Shown: piece by piece, positions 1 to 7,962 of the stretch | Layout of the letters: every line of letters begins with the position of its first letter | How positions within the stretch are numbered: the first letter of the stretch is position 1 | Position numbers and translations under genes: made by a program | Source of the DNA: an uncultured Christensenellaceae bacterium | GTDB lineage: Bacteria > Bacillota > Clostridia > Christensenellales > Pumilibacteraceae | NCBI GenBank assembly: GCA_910586925.1 | Contig: CAJUKG010000001.1 | Location: forward strand, 223,064 to 287,063 | Direction of reading: 5' to 3' | DNA length: 64,000 nt | Notes under the pieces: generated by a model | The model's input: only the letters and a program-made list of their open reading frames with translations | The model's database searches: none | Told to the model about the DNA's origin: nothing

Positions 1-240
1 AAAGTCCCCTACGGAATACGGCAAGTTTGTTTTGCGCGGACGCATGCGGGACGCATGATGGCTAAAGTCCCCTACGAAAACAGAGGTGGTTGATAATACG
101 GGACGCAGTGGGCTAAAGTCCCCTACGAAAACAGAGGTGGTTGATAATACGGGACGCATGATGGCTAAAGTCCCCTACGGAATACGGCAAGTTTGTTTTG
201 CGCGGACGCATGCGGGACGCAGCTGGCTAATGTTCCGTGC
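1..240. repeat. Tandem hairpin repeat cluster (family A)
   Basis: Four tandem units of about 50-62 bp, each built around GGGACGCA...GGCTAAAGTCCCCTACG. The units alternate between two linker types, one with AACAGAGGTGGTTGATAATAC and one with CAAGTTTGTTTTGCGCGGAC. GGGAC and GTCCC can pair as a short stem. The same family recurs at 7320-7436, 54780-54963 and 59236-59376. No gene is seen here. Confidence 0.85.
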
Positions 241-270
241 GTGTAAATATTAACTACATATTAAAATTAT

Positions 271-299
271 TTGCCAAACGGCGATAGCAGTGTTATAAT
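271..299 (+). promoter_or_regulatory. Sigma-A-type promoter of the lipoprotein gene
   Basis: TTGCCA (271-276), a 17-bp spacer and TATAAT (294-299), 53 bp before the lipoprotein start. A GGAGGT ribosome-binding site follows at 340-345. Confidence 0.75.
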
Positions 300-351
300 A
301 TACACGAAAAGCCGTGCGCGATATTTGCGCGGTGTTTTCGGAGGTTCGATC

Positions 352-2082
352 ATGAAAAAGAAGATAGTCGGGTTTGTCGCGATAGCGGCGATTTCGGTAT
401 CGGCGTGTTTGCTCACCGCGTGCGGACTGTTCGGCGGCGAAGAACCGAGCGAGCGCGACGATCGCGTTACCGTAATGTATCATCTCAACGGCGGGTATCA
501 CGGCGGCGATCCTGCGAATACCGAGGATTACACGTATTCGGTGATCAGGTCGGACAGATATTCGTACGAGCCGTTCGGCGCGAAAAAAGATACCTGGTAT
601 CTCGAGGGTTGGTATTTCGACGAGGAGTTTACCGAGAAGTTTTCGCACGCGCGGTTCGTCGAGCTGTACGAAATAGGCGAGCAGATAGACTTTTACGCGA
701 ACTGGGTGGATAGAGTAACGGTCACCAAAGACAATTTCACTGAGTTCTTCAAGGTTTCTTCGCGTTGGAACGGCGGTCTTACGGCGGGCGGCAATGCGGC
801 TATCATTTATTCTTTCGAGCCTGTCATGGCTTACGATCCGACAACGAGCGCGCAGAACATCGAGATCAGCGTTACGCCGCACCTCGGGGATTGGAGCAAC
901 GGCTCGACCACCGTCTATCTTGAGAGCGATGACGATTATTACCATTACGGTCAAAAGCGCGTAGATTCGAGCGCGGCGGGCACCGAGTTTCAGATCGGGT
1001 CGAGCACTCTTACTTGGTCGCTCGTAACGACGTCTTTCGAACTGACGCTCCTGCACCGCGACCCGATCACGATACAGCTCGATCTCGACGGCGGCGAGTG
1101 CGATACCGATACGATCACGAAAGAGGGCGGCAGCACGCTGTCCGAAGAAGAACTCCCCACGCCGCATAAAGAAGGGTATCGGTTCATGGGTTGGTACACC
1201 GATGTGGAATACGAAAACGAGTACGAAGAAAGGCTCGTAACGCGCGAACGCACGCTCTATGCGAAGTTCGTGCGCGAAGTCACCGTTACGTTCCACTCGA
1301 ACGGCGGTACCGAAAAGGAAGCTCTCAAACTGCTCGAGGGCGAGTACATAAGCACGGGCGCACAGCCGCAAAAAGATAATTGCAAGTTTATGGGTTGGTA
1401 TACCGATCCCGAGTTTAACGACAAATTTGACGGCGGCAAGGTAGGGCAAGATCCCGTCGACCTGTACGCGCGTTGGGAAACGCTTCGCACGATCAAGTTT
1501 GAAACGAACGGCGGTTCGACGAAAGACGATATTATTATCGCCGATACGGAAACACCCAAGCTCGGCGCGGATCCGACCAAGGACGATTTGAAATTTCTCG
1601 GTTGGTACACCGACGCCGCGTGCACGCAAAAATACGAGGCGGGTCCCGTGAGCGGCGATCTCACTCTCTACGCGCTGTGGGTGCGTCAAGTGCAGCTTTC
1701 CAATATGGATATAGACACGTTTAAGCAGTACGTGGATATAGAAATCAAAGAGGAATACACCAAACTCACCGAGAACCATCTTGTTTACGACATACGCAAG
1801 TTTACTCTCACCGTGACGGTGAAAGAGCAGTATCGCAAGCTCGGATTTTTCGCGGGCGGAGCCATTGGTATTTACTTCACGAACGACAAAGGCGAAAACT
1901 GCGGGAACGGCAGGTTCGAGAAATTGTCGTTGAGTACTAGTGCCGGTGCGTACACTTATACGGGCGAGTATTTTGTTAAAAGCACTTACAGCGCGTACAA
2001 AAGTTCGGTAACTTACAGCTTGCGTCCGTCGCTCAATTATGTATTCGTGAATTTGCCCGAGAACGGTGATTTAACCGAGTGA
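352..2082 (+). CDS. InlB B-repeat lipoprotein
   Basis: 576-residue predicted surface lipoprotein. The start at 352 is chosen because GGAGGT lies just upstream and the reading frame then opens with a lipoprotein signal peptide (MKKK, hydrophobic stretch, lipobox LTAC, lipidated Cys24). After a short linker come four InlB/Listeria-Bacteroides repeats, one near the N-terminus and three consecutive in the middle. Each has the pattern NGG...GWYTD/GWYFD...LYA-W/F. Such repeats form small beta domains in Gram-positive surface adhesins. Between repeat 1 and repeat 2, and after the last repeat, are two related beta-rich segments of unknown fold (both with K..FT.T/V patterns). It is followed after 13 bp by a PAS protein gene, probably on the same transcript. 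The ligand is unknown. Confidence 0.85.
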   Translation: MKKKIVGFVAIAAISVSACLLTACGLFGGEEPSERDDRVTVMYHLNGGYHGGDPANTEDYTYSVIRSDRYSYEPFGAKKDTWYLEGWYFDEEFTEKFSHARFVELYEIGEQIDFYANWVDRVTVTKDNFTEFFKVSSRWNGGLTAGGNAAIIYSFEPVMAYDPTTSAQNIEISVTPHLGDWSNGSTTVYLESDDDYYHYGQKRVDSSAAGTEFQIGSSTLTWSLVTTSFELTLLHRDPITIQLDLDGGECDTDTITKEGGSTLSEEELPTPHKEGYRFMGWYTDVEYENEYEERLVTRERTLYAKFVREVTVTFHSNGGTEKEALKLLEGEYISTGAQPQKDNCKFMGWYTDPEFNDKFDGGKVGQDPVDLYARWETLRTIKFETNGGSTKDDIIIADTETPKLGADPTKDDLKFLGWYTDAACTQKYEAGPVSGDLTLYALWVRQVQLSNMDIDTFKQYVDIEIKEEYTKLTENHLVYDIRKFTLTVTVKEQYRKLGFFAGGAIGIYFTNDKGENCGNGRFEKLSLSTSAGAYTYTGEYFVKSTYSAYKSSVTYSLRPSLNYVFVNLPENGDLTE

Positions 2083-2095
2083 TAAAGACAGCGGT

Positions 2096-2479
2096 ATGAC
2101 GGAACTCAATGAATATTTCAAAAGCATAATAGATGCCGACGATGCGCAAATAGTGGTTTGCGATACGCGGCATACTATAATCTACATGAACCCCGCCGCC
2201 GTCGCTGTATATTCCAAACGCGGCGGCGACAGGCTGGTGGGGCGGTCTATTTTCGATTGTCACAACGAACGGTCGGTAGAGCTTATAAAGCGCGTCGCGG
2301 ATTGGTTTTCGCAGTCTGCAAAGAACAATAGGGTACACACGTTTTACAGCGAGAAGCAGAACAAAGACGTATATATGATCGCGCTACGCGACGATAGCGG
2401 GGCTTTGGTCGGGTATTACGAAAAGCACGAGTTTCGCGCAAAAGACGATACGCCGTTTTACGACATGAGCGGCGAATAG
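2096..2479 (+). CDS. Small single-domain PAS protein
   Basis: 127 residues, almost entirely one PAS fold. The N-terminal half contains DADDAQIVVCDTRHTIIYMN, typical of the first PAS strands, followed by GRSIFDCHN. The C-terminal half has the antiparallel strands (YSEKQNKDVYMIAL, GALVGYYEKHEF). No output domain is present, so it may bind a small ligand or act as a partner protein. The gene lies 13 bp after the lipoprotein gene and probably shares its promoter. The next gene is convergent. PAS assignment is by pattern and the ligand cannot be deduced. Confidence 0.75.
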   Translation: MTELNEYFKSIIDADDAQIVVCDTRHTIIYMNPAAVAVYSKRGGDRLVGRSIFDCHNERSVELIKRVADWFSQSAKNNRVHTFYSEKQNKDVYMIALRDDSGALVGYYEKHEFRAKDDTPFYDMSGE

Positions 2480-2510
2480 CGGCTTTACACAGTCGTGCGG
2501 GTGCAAACCG

Positions 2511-3050
2511 TTATTTGAGCATATTATATATGGCGTTGCAAATGATGCAGTCCGCTTCCGCGCGGTGCGCGCCCTCGACCGAAATGCCGAGGTGTGCGGC
2601 GACGGTCGTTTGCTTGTGATTGTAAAGCGCGGGCAGAGCTTTTCTGGTGAGCCGAAGCACGTCCATAAAGTCGTTTTTGAGCGGTCTGCCGAGGTGCAGA
2701 ACCATATTGTCGTATAAAAAATTCACGTCGAAATTGACGTTGTAGCCGAGTATTATGTCGGTGCCGACGAAGTTTTCGAACTCGATCAGCGACGGCACTA
2801 TGCCGGGCGCGTCCTTCACCATGTCGTCGGTTATGCCCGTCAAATTCGTTATAAACGCGTCGATGGGGCGCGACGGCTTTATAAGCGTGGAAAACGTTGC
2901 GGCTTTGACACAGTTCCTGTATCGCACCGCCGAGATCTCGATTATCTCGCAAACCGTGCTCGACAGTCCGTTCGTTTCTATGTCGACTACCGTGTAGTCG
3001 GCGGGGAATTCCCACAGGCTTTTGCCTTTGTACGGTCTGACTATTGCCAT
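2511..3050 (-). CDS. DnaQ-like 3'-5' exonuclease (DEDDh)
   Basis: 179 residues forming a single DEDDh exonuclease domain, like the proofreading domain of PolC or DnaQ. Exo I is VVDIETNGL with the metal-binding Asp and Glu, Exo II is GYNVNFDVNFL, and Exo III is HRAEADC with the catalytic His and the last Asp. It probably trims DNA or RNA 3' ends. No polymerase or helicase domain is attached. The start at 3050 (MAIVRPYKG) is chosen because the longer frame upstream is non-conserved in character, and because a TTGAAC-17-TACAAT promoter sits so close that transcription would begin about 3 nt before this ATG. No Shine-Dalgarno sequence is visible, suggesting a leaderless mRNA. Confidence 0.88.
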   Translation of the reverse strand: MAIVRPYKGKSLWEFPADYTVVDIETNGLSSTVCEIIEISAVRYRNCVKAATFSTLIKPSRPIDAFITNLTGITDDMVKDAPGIVPSLIEFENFVGTDIILGYNVNFDVNFLYDNMVLHLGRPLKNDFMDVLRLTRKALPALYNHKQTTVAAHLGISVEGAHRAEADCIICNAIYNMLK

Positions 3051-3059
3051 AACGGTTAT

Positions 3060-3088
3060 ATTGTAGCATAAAACGTCGGCGCGTTCAA
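3060..3088 (-). promoter_or_regulatory. Promoter of the exonuclease gene
   Basis: Read on the minus strand: TTGAAC (3088-3083), 17-bp spacer, TACAAT (3065-3060). The predicted transcription start near 3053 is only about 3 nt from the ATG at 3050. Confidence 0.7.
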
Positions 3089-3186
3089 CTGTTTTCGATG
3101 CGTTTCGGAAATGTGTTTTTCGCCTCCGACACACGTTACGATTGTGATAAATATTGTCGAATAATCTACGTTTTGGGTAAAAATAC

Positions 3187-3220
3187 TTGATTTTGACATG
3201 GCTATGTTGTATACTATTAA
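3187..3220 (+). promoter_or_regulatory. Promoter of the hypothetical-pyk-two-component operon
   Basis: Two overlapping readings: TTGATT (3187-3192) with 17 bp to TATACT (3210-3215), or TTGACA (3193-3198) with 16 bp to TATTAA (3215-3220). Either would start transcription just ahead of the gene at 3242. Confidence 0.7.
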
Positions 3221-3241
3221 AAAACAGTGCGAGGAAAAAAC

Positions 3242-3835
3242 ATGAACGCAAAACAAGTAAAACACTATGATATTTTGAATGAATTTTTTACGTCGGATAC
3301 GCTCGCGCCCGCGGCGGTCGAAAAGAGTTTCGTTGCGATACTCAAGCTCGATTACACGCTTGCCGAGGATCTTTGGGAATATATGCTCATCAAGCTCGAT
3401 CCCAAGCTGTCCGATAAAAATATCGCGGCTCTGTATGTAGACCGCGTTTTCGAGCTGTTCATGTCTGCCGCCGCCGCGCGCGCGCTCAAGACGGTGAGCG
3501 ACCGACCCGTTATCCAACGTGCGGTGTTTGCGTTTTCGCCGACGGCGGACGAGGGCGAGCTTTTCGCGCTGCCCGTCAATCAGCTTCTTTCCAATAAGAT
3601 CGACGCGGTGGATGCGGCACTGAAAAATCTTTCCAAAAACGAGCTTATGAGCGTGTCGTTCGGCGGGTATCTCGTCAAATTCATCGACAAGTTCTTTATA
3701 GAGATCATGAAGAAGAACGCGCAGCACCGCGTGGAGCTTAACCGCAAGCAGTCGACGCTTCTCATGTCGTATGCGCAAAAGGTCAAGACCGACGAACGCG
3801 CAATGCTCATTCAGCGTATAAAAGAGGTAATGTAG
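3242..3835 (+). CDS. Hypothetical alpha-helical protein upstream of pyk
   Basis: 197 residues, not recognised. Predicted mostly helical and soluble, without signal peptide or membrane segment, and rich in hydrophobic heptads (for example AILKLDYTLAEDLWEYMLIK and GGYLVKFIDKFFIEIMKK). The start at 3242 is preferred over the GTG at 3227 because the GAGGA ribosome-binding site lies between them. The stop is 3 bp before the pyruvate kinase start, so the two are almost certainly co-transcribed and perhaps translationally coupled. A role linked to glycolytic enzyme level or stability is only a guess from position. Confidence 0.75.
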   Translation: MNAKQVKHYDILNEFFTSDTLAPAAVEKSFVAILKLDYTLAEDLWEYMLIKLDPKLSDKNIAALYVDRVFELFMSAAAARALKTVSDRPVIQRAVFAFSPTADEGELFALPVNQLLSNKIDAVDAALKNLSKNELMSVSFGGYLVKFIDKFFIEIMKKNAQHRVELNRKQSTLLMSYAQKVKTDERAMLIQRIKEVM

Positions 3836-3838
3836 TTT

Positions 3839-5260
3839 ATGCGTAAAACAAAAATAGTTTGCACGCTCGGTCCCGCGACCGACGACTATGCCGTCATAAA
3901 AAGCATGATCCGCGCGGGCATGAACGTCGCGAGAATGAATTTTTCGCACAGCACTCACGAAGAACACAAACGGCGCATGGATATGGTCAAGCGCGCCAGA
4001 AAAGAGCTTGGCATACCCGTCGCCATTCTTCTCGACACCAAAGGTCCCGAAATACGCATCAAGACGTTCAAGGACGGCAGGGCGCAGCTCAAAAAGGGCG
4101 AGAAGTTCGTATTTACGACGCGCGACGTCGTGGGCGATAACGGTTGTGTTTCCGTTACGTACGAGGATCTTCCGAAGTATGTGAGCAAGGGCGCGCGCAT
4201 ACTCGTCAACGACGGGCTTATCGAGCTTAAAGTCGACAGCGTAAACGCTACCGACATCGTTACGACCGTTCTCAACGACGGAGTGCTCACCGACAGAAAG
4301 AGTATCAATATGCCCGATACGTTCATCGACATGCCGTACCTTTCCGACGTCGATCGTGCGGATATAGAGTTCGGTATCGAACAGGAAGTGGATTATATCG
4401 CCATTTCGTTCGTGCGGTCGGTGGACGACGTGCGCATTATCAAGCGGCTTTTGAACGACCACGACGCGAACGATATTCAGATCATCTCCAAAATAGAAAA
4501 CCGTTCGGGCGTCGACAACATGGTGTCCATACTCAACGAGTGCGACGGTCTTATGGTCGCGCGCGGCGATATGGGCGTGGAGATTCCGTTCGAGGAATTG
4601 CCGGGCATACAGAAAGAAATGATCTCGTACTGCTACCGCGAGGGTAAAAAAGTCATCACCGCGACGCAAATGCTCGAGTCCATGGTCAATAATCCGCGCC
4701 CGACGCGTGCCGAGATCTCCGACGTCGCGAACGCTATTTACGACGGGTCGTCGGCTATCATGCTCTCGGGCGAAACGGCGGCGGGCAAGTTCCCCGTGGA
4801 AGCGGTCAAGACCATGGCGAAGATCGCCGAGCATGTGGAAGGCGATATCAACTTCAAAAAACGGTTCCATGCTTACGAACCGCATATCAAGTCGATCACC
4901 GACGCGGTATCGCACTCGGTGTGCGCGGCGGCGTTCGACCTCGACGCGAAAGCGATAATCACCGTGTCGCTTACGGGTACTACCGCGCGTAAAATTTCGC
5001 GCTTCCGTCCGTCCGCGCCGATAATAGCGTCCACCACGTCCGAAAAGGCGTACAATCAGCTCGCGATGAATTGGGGCGTTATGCCTACGCTCGGCAAGAT
5101 GCAATCGTCGTCCGACGATCTGTTCCGCCACGCGTCCAACTGCGCGCTCAACACGGGACTCGTGTCCGAGGGCGATCTCGTCGTGATAGCGGCGGGCGTG
5201 CCCGTCGGCGTGTCGGCGACGACCAACACCATGCGCATAGAGCATATCAGCAAAAAATAG
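3839..5260 (+). CDS. pyk: Pyruvate kinase
   Basis: 473 residues, the usual length for the enzyme without the extra C-terminal PEP-utiliser-like domain found in Bacillus. It catalyses phosphoenolpyruvate + ADP to pyruvate + ATP. The sequence opens with RKTKIVCTLGPAT and includes the substrate-binding NFSHS, the KGPEIR loop, the B-domain, the SKIENR and MVARGDMGVEIP metal/substrate segments, and the TATQMLESM active-site signature at about residues 271-280. The C-terminal allosteric domain ends at LVVIAAG. It lies between a hypothetical gene and a response regulator with spacings of 3 and 4 bp. That places a glycolytic gene in a signalling operon. Confidence 0.97.
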   Translation: MRKTKIVCTLGPATDDYAVIKSMIRAGMNVARMNFSHSTHEEHKRRMDMVKRARKELGIPVAILLDTKGPEIRIKTFKDGRAQLKKGEKFVFTTRDVVGDNGCVSVTYEDLPKYVSKGARILVNDGLIELKVDSVNATDIVTTVLNDGVLTDRKSINMPDTFIDMPYLSDVDRADIEFGIEQEVDYIAISFVRSVDDVRIIKRLLNDHDANDIQIISKIENRSGVDNMVSILNECDGLMVARGDMGVEIPFEELPGIQKEMISYCYREGKKVITATQMLESMVNNPRPTRAEISDVANAIYDGSSAIMLSGETAAGKFPVEAVKTMAKIAEHVEGDINFKKRFHAYEPHIKSITDAVSHSVCAAAFDLDAKAIITVSLTGTTARKISRFRPSAPIIASTTSEKAYNQLAMNWGVMPTLGKMQSSSDDLFRHASNCALNTGLVSEGDLVVIAAGVPVGVSATTNTMRIEHISKK

Positions 5261-5264
5261 TGTT

Positions 5265-5948
5265 ATGAGCGGTATCAACGCAAACAAGAATATTTTGATA
5301 GTAGAGGACGAAACGCAGATCTCGCGGTTTTTGCAGCTCGAACTCGAGCACGAAAACTATTCGTGCACAACCTGCGCCGACGGACGCGAAGCACTCGAGC
5401 TTGCGGTCGCGCGGGATTTCGACCTCATAATTCTCGACGTCATGCTGCCGTCGCTCAACGGGATAGAAGTGCTTCGGCGGTTGCGGCAAACAAAGCAGAC
5501 GCCCGTCATAATCCTCACCGCGCGCGACCAAGTGGTCGACAAAGTGACGGGACTCGATATAGGCGCGAACGATTATATGACCAAGCCGTTCGCCATAGAG
5601 GAATTGCTCGCGCGTATTCGGCTGCATATCAAGCTCGCCGCGACGCAGACCTCGTCGAGCATTACGCGCGGCAAGCTGTCAGTCAATCCCGACGCGCGCG
5701 TCGCGACTTATGACGGGCACCCGATCGACCTCACCAAAAAGGAATTCGATCTGCTCGAATTCCTCATGCAAAACCGTAACGTCGTTGTGAGTCGCGAAAA
5801 ACTTCTCGACGCGGTGTGGGGCTTCGATTTTTACGGCAGTACCAACGTTGTCGACGTATATGTAAGATACCTGCGTTCCAAAATAGACGATGTGTACGGC
5901 GATACCGTTATCGAAACGGTGCGCGGCGCAGGGTACGTCATACGATGA
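5265..5948 (+). CDS. OmpR/PhoB-family response regulator
   Basis: 227 residues. Receiver domain at residues 7-125: acidic pair in ILIVEDE, phospho-acceptor Asp58 in ILDVMLPS, Thr in ILTARD and Lys in MTKPF. Winged-helix DNA-binding domain at about 130-225, with LTKKEFDLLEFLMQN and the recognition-helix region STNVVDVYVRYLRSKI. It acts as a cytoplasmic transcription regulator phosphorylated by the kinase encoded next, whose ATG overlaps its TGA stop (ATGA). The resemblance is to the ArlR/PhoP type. Target genes are unknown. Confidence 0.95.
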   Translation: MSGINANKNILIVEDETQISRFLQLELEHENYSCTTCADGREALELAVARDFDLIILDVMLPSLNGIEVLRRLRQTKQTPVIILTARDQVVDKVTGLDIGANDYMTKPFAIEELLARIRLHIKLAATQTSSSITRGKLSVNPDARVATYDGHPIDLTKKEFDLLEFLMQNRNVVVSREKLLDAVWGFDFYGSTNVVDVYVRYLRSKIDDVYGDTVIETVRGAGYVIR

Positions 5949-7273
5949 AAAAGCACAAAAACCGCGCGGTCGGTTCGGAAATAATAAAGGACGAAAACGT
6001 AAAGCCCGCGGGCGGGGACGACCTGCCGCAAAACGTCGGGAATATTCCCGTTCCCGATTTTGCCGAGAACAGCGAGGATGCGCGGTACACCATCGCCAAG
6101 ATCAGAAGCGAGCATGCCGCCGTGCCGCAACGCAAACGCTCGGCTCGCGACGTCGCGCTTTTGATACTTTCGATAATTTTCTTTCCCGTTACGCTCGTCG
6201 TGATAGGTATTCGCAAGCTGTTCAAAAAATTTCGCGTCGGCATTACCGCAAAGACAACCGTCGTTTTTACTGCGGTGTTCGGACTGATGCTGATAGGTTA
6301 TGCCGTGTTCGTCGTGGCGAGCGTCGCGCAGCTTTCGGGCAGCGGCGAGCCTGTTACTTCCGCGTATATAACGCGGCTGTGCATTACTTCCGCCGTGCTC
6401 GTTGTGGTGTTCATCGTGCTCGGCGCGGTGCTCGGCGGGTTTTCGAGTCAATACATGATAAGCCCCGTGCGTAAGATCACCAAGCGCATCAACGAGATTT
6501 CCGACGATAATATTTCGGCGCGGCTCGATCCCGTGGATACGCAGGACGAGCTTATGGAGCTTACCGACCAAATAAACGAAATGCTCGGGAAATTGCAGGA
6601 GGCGTTCGAGCGTCAGGAGAATTTCGTGTCCGACGCTTCGCACGAGCTGAAAACTCCGCTCTCCGTCATTGCGGGCTATGCCAATCTTTTGCGGCGGTGG
6701 GGCAAAGACGATCCCAAGATCCTCGACGAGTCGGTAGCCGCCATTTCGCGCGAGAGCGAGAACATGAAACGCATTGTAGATCAGTTGCTGTGGCTCGCCA
6801 AACTCGGGAACTTCACCGTAAATAACAGCGTGTTCAATCTGTACGAAGCGGTGTCGGACGTCGTGGACGGGTACAAAACGGTAAACGTTAAGCGCGACAT
6901 TACGCTTACGGGCGATCCGCTCGTCACTCTCAATGCCGACAAAAACCTCGTTACGGAAGCGGTGCGTACGCTCGTGGACAATGCGATCAAGTACACGCCG
7001 CCGCAGACGGGCGTGATAAAAATAGAAATAAAGCGGATAGAAGGCGGCAAAGTCGAGCTGTCTGTATCCGATAACGGTATAGGCATTTCCGATGCCGACA
7101 TAGCGCATATCTTCGAGCGTTTCTACCGCTGCGACAAAGCGCGCGGCAGAGAGTCCGGGTCGAGCGGACTCGGTTTGACTATTTGCAAGTCGATAATCGA
7201 AATGATGGGAGGAAATATTTACGTGGAAAGCGAAAAGGGCGTCGGGAGCAGGTTCGTAATAGAGCTTCAATAA
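5945..7273 (+). CDS. Sensor histidine kinase
   Basis: 442 residues. The ATG at 5945 overlaps the regulator's stop. A hydrophilic N-terminal stretch of about 55 residues is followed by hydrophobic segments at about 61-76, 99-125 and 140-160. The first may be a re-entrant or amphipathic segment, because only a short extracellular loop (SSVAQLSGSGEP-like) separates the last two. Then come HAMP (about 160-210), the HisKA box NFVSDASHELKTPLSVIAGY with phospho-acceptor His233, and an ATPase domain with N box (LVDNAIKYT), G1 (SDNGIGIS), F box and G2 (SSGLGLTICKSI). It pairs with the preceding regulator. The tiny sensor loop suggests it senses membrane or cytoplasmic cues rather than a large extracellular ligand. 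Confidence 0.95.
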   Translation: MKKHKNRAVGSEIIKDENVKPAGGDDLPQNVGNIPVPDFAENSEDARYTIAKIRSEHAAVPQRKRSARDVALLILSIIFFPVTLVVIGIRKLFKKFRVGITAKTTVVFTAVFGLMLIGYAVFVVASVAQLSGSGEPVTSAYITRLCITSAVLVVVFIVLGAVLGGFSSQYMISPVRKITKRINEISDDNISARLDPVDTQDELMELTDQINEMLGKLQEAFERQENFVSDASHELKTPLSVIAGYANLLRRWGKDDPKILDESVAAISRESENMKRIVDQLLWLAKLGNFTVNNSVFNLYEAVSDVVDGYKTVNVKRDITLTGDPLVTLNADKNLVTEAVRTLVDNAIKYTPPQTGVIKIEIKRIEGGKVELSVSDNGIGISDADIAHIFERFYRCDKARGRESGSSGLGLTICKSIIEMMGGNIYVESEKGVGSRFVIELQ

Positions 7274-7319
7274 AGCGAAGAATCTTATTTTGCGGGTCGT
7301 CGAGATGTTTCGTTACGCG

Positions 7320-7436
7320 GTAACATGACAAGTCTGTTTTGCGTGGAGCTTATTCGGGACGCAAGGAGAGCTAAAGTCCCCTACGAAAACAAAGTCGGTT
7401 ATAATACGGGACGCAGTGGGCTAAAGTCCCCTACGA
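7320..7436. repeat. Family A hairpin repeats, two units
   Basis: Two units of the GGGACGCA...AAAGTCCCCTACG element in the gap between the kinase and bofA genes. The remaining gap (7274-7319 and 7437-7542) shows no gene. Confidence 0.8.
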
Positions 7437-7553
7437 ATCATTACGGTATATGAACAGAGGTTCGCGAAAAAGCATAAAAATCATTCCGATGAATATTTTG
7501 TAATAATTTCGCGAACACGCATAGCGCGGCGGGGCGGGACTGTATAATACGGT

Positions 7554-7811
7554 ATGAACATTTCGTGGGAAACCGTATTGGCATATGTCGCGGGCGCGGT
7601 GATAGTCGCAATAGTCGCGTACGTCACGCACGTCAAAGCGCGCGGCGTGACTAAAATCGTGATAAACTCGCTCGCGGGCGGCGTGTTCATAATGGGGTTG
7701 TCCGCTTTTAATATTATCGTGTTGCCGTTCAATATTTTCAACGCATTGCTCGTGGGTGCGCTCGGATTGCCGGGCGCGGCTGTAGTCGTCGCCGCGGCGA
7801 TCATGCTATAG
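7554..7811 (+). CDS. BofA-family protein (pro-sigma-K processing inhibitor homologue)
   Basis: 85 residues, the usual size for BofA. Two or three hydrophobic segments contain the family pattern of VKIVINSLAGG, then FNIIVLPFNIFNALLVGALG and the LGLPGA motif. In Bacillus, BofA is a mother-cell membrane protein that holds the SpoIVFB protease inactive until sigma-K activation. Its presence suggests descent from, or membership of, a spore-forming lineage, but no other sporulation gene is in the window. TATAAT at 7543-7548 lies only 5 bp before the ATG. If that is the true -10 element the mRNA would be leaderless, but the -35 region is poor. Confidence 0.8.
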   Translation: MNISWETVLAYVAGAVIVAIVAYVTHVKARGVTKIVINSLAGGVFIMGLSAFNIIVLPFNIFNALLVGALGLPGAAVVVAAAIML

Positions 7812-7898
7812 CGCGACGGAGCGTTTATCGGCGGATAAGCCTGCGTTTGTCAAGTCGCGCCGTTCCGACGATATGCCTATAATAATAAAGCATTTCGC

Positions 7899-7927
7899 TT
7901 GACTATTTTTGCGTATAGTGATAAACT
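7899..7927 (+). promoter_or_regulatory. Probable proS promoter
   Basis: TTGACT (7899-7904), 17-bp spacer, TAAACT (7922-7927), about 35 bp before proS. No T-box leader fits in this space. Confidence 0.5.
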
Positions 7928-7962
7928 TTTCGTGAAGATAATTTATTTTTCGCGAGGTTTTT

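Noticed and set aside
1..240. CRISPR array in the 5' repeats
   Set aside because: Units alternate between two linkers that themselves repeat elsewhere, so there are no unique spacers, and no cas genes are near.
3056..5287. 743-codon minus-strand frame opposite pyk
   Set aside because: Shadow of pyk and the preceding gene; no motif and composition typical of antisense frames.
7812..7962. T-box leader before proS, and similar leaders before glnS, alaS and leuS
   Set aside because: No T-box consensus or terminator/antiterminator pair is present. The upstream gaps are short or filled with dispersed repeats.
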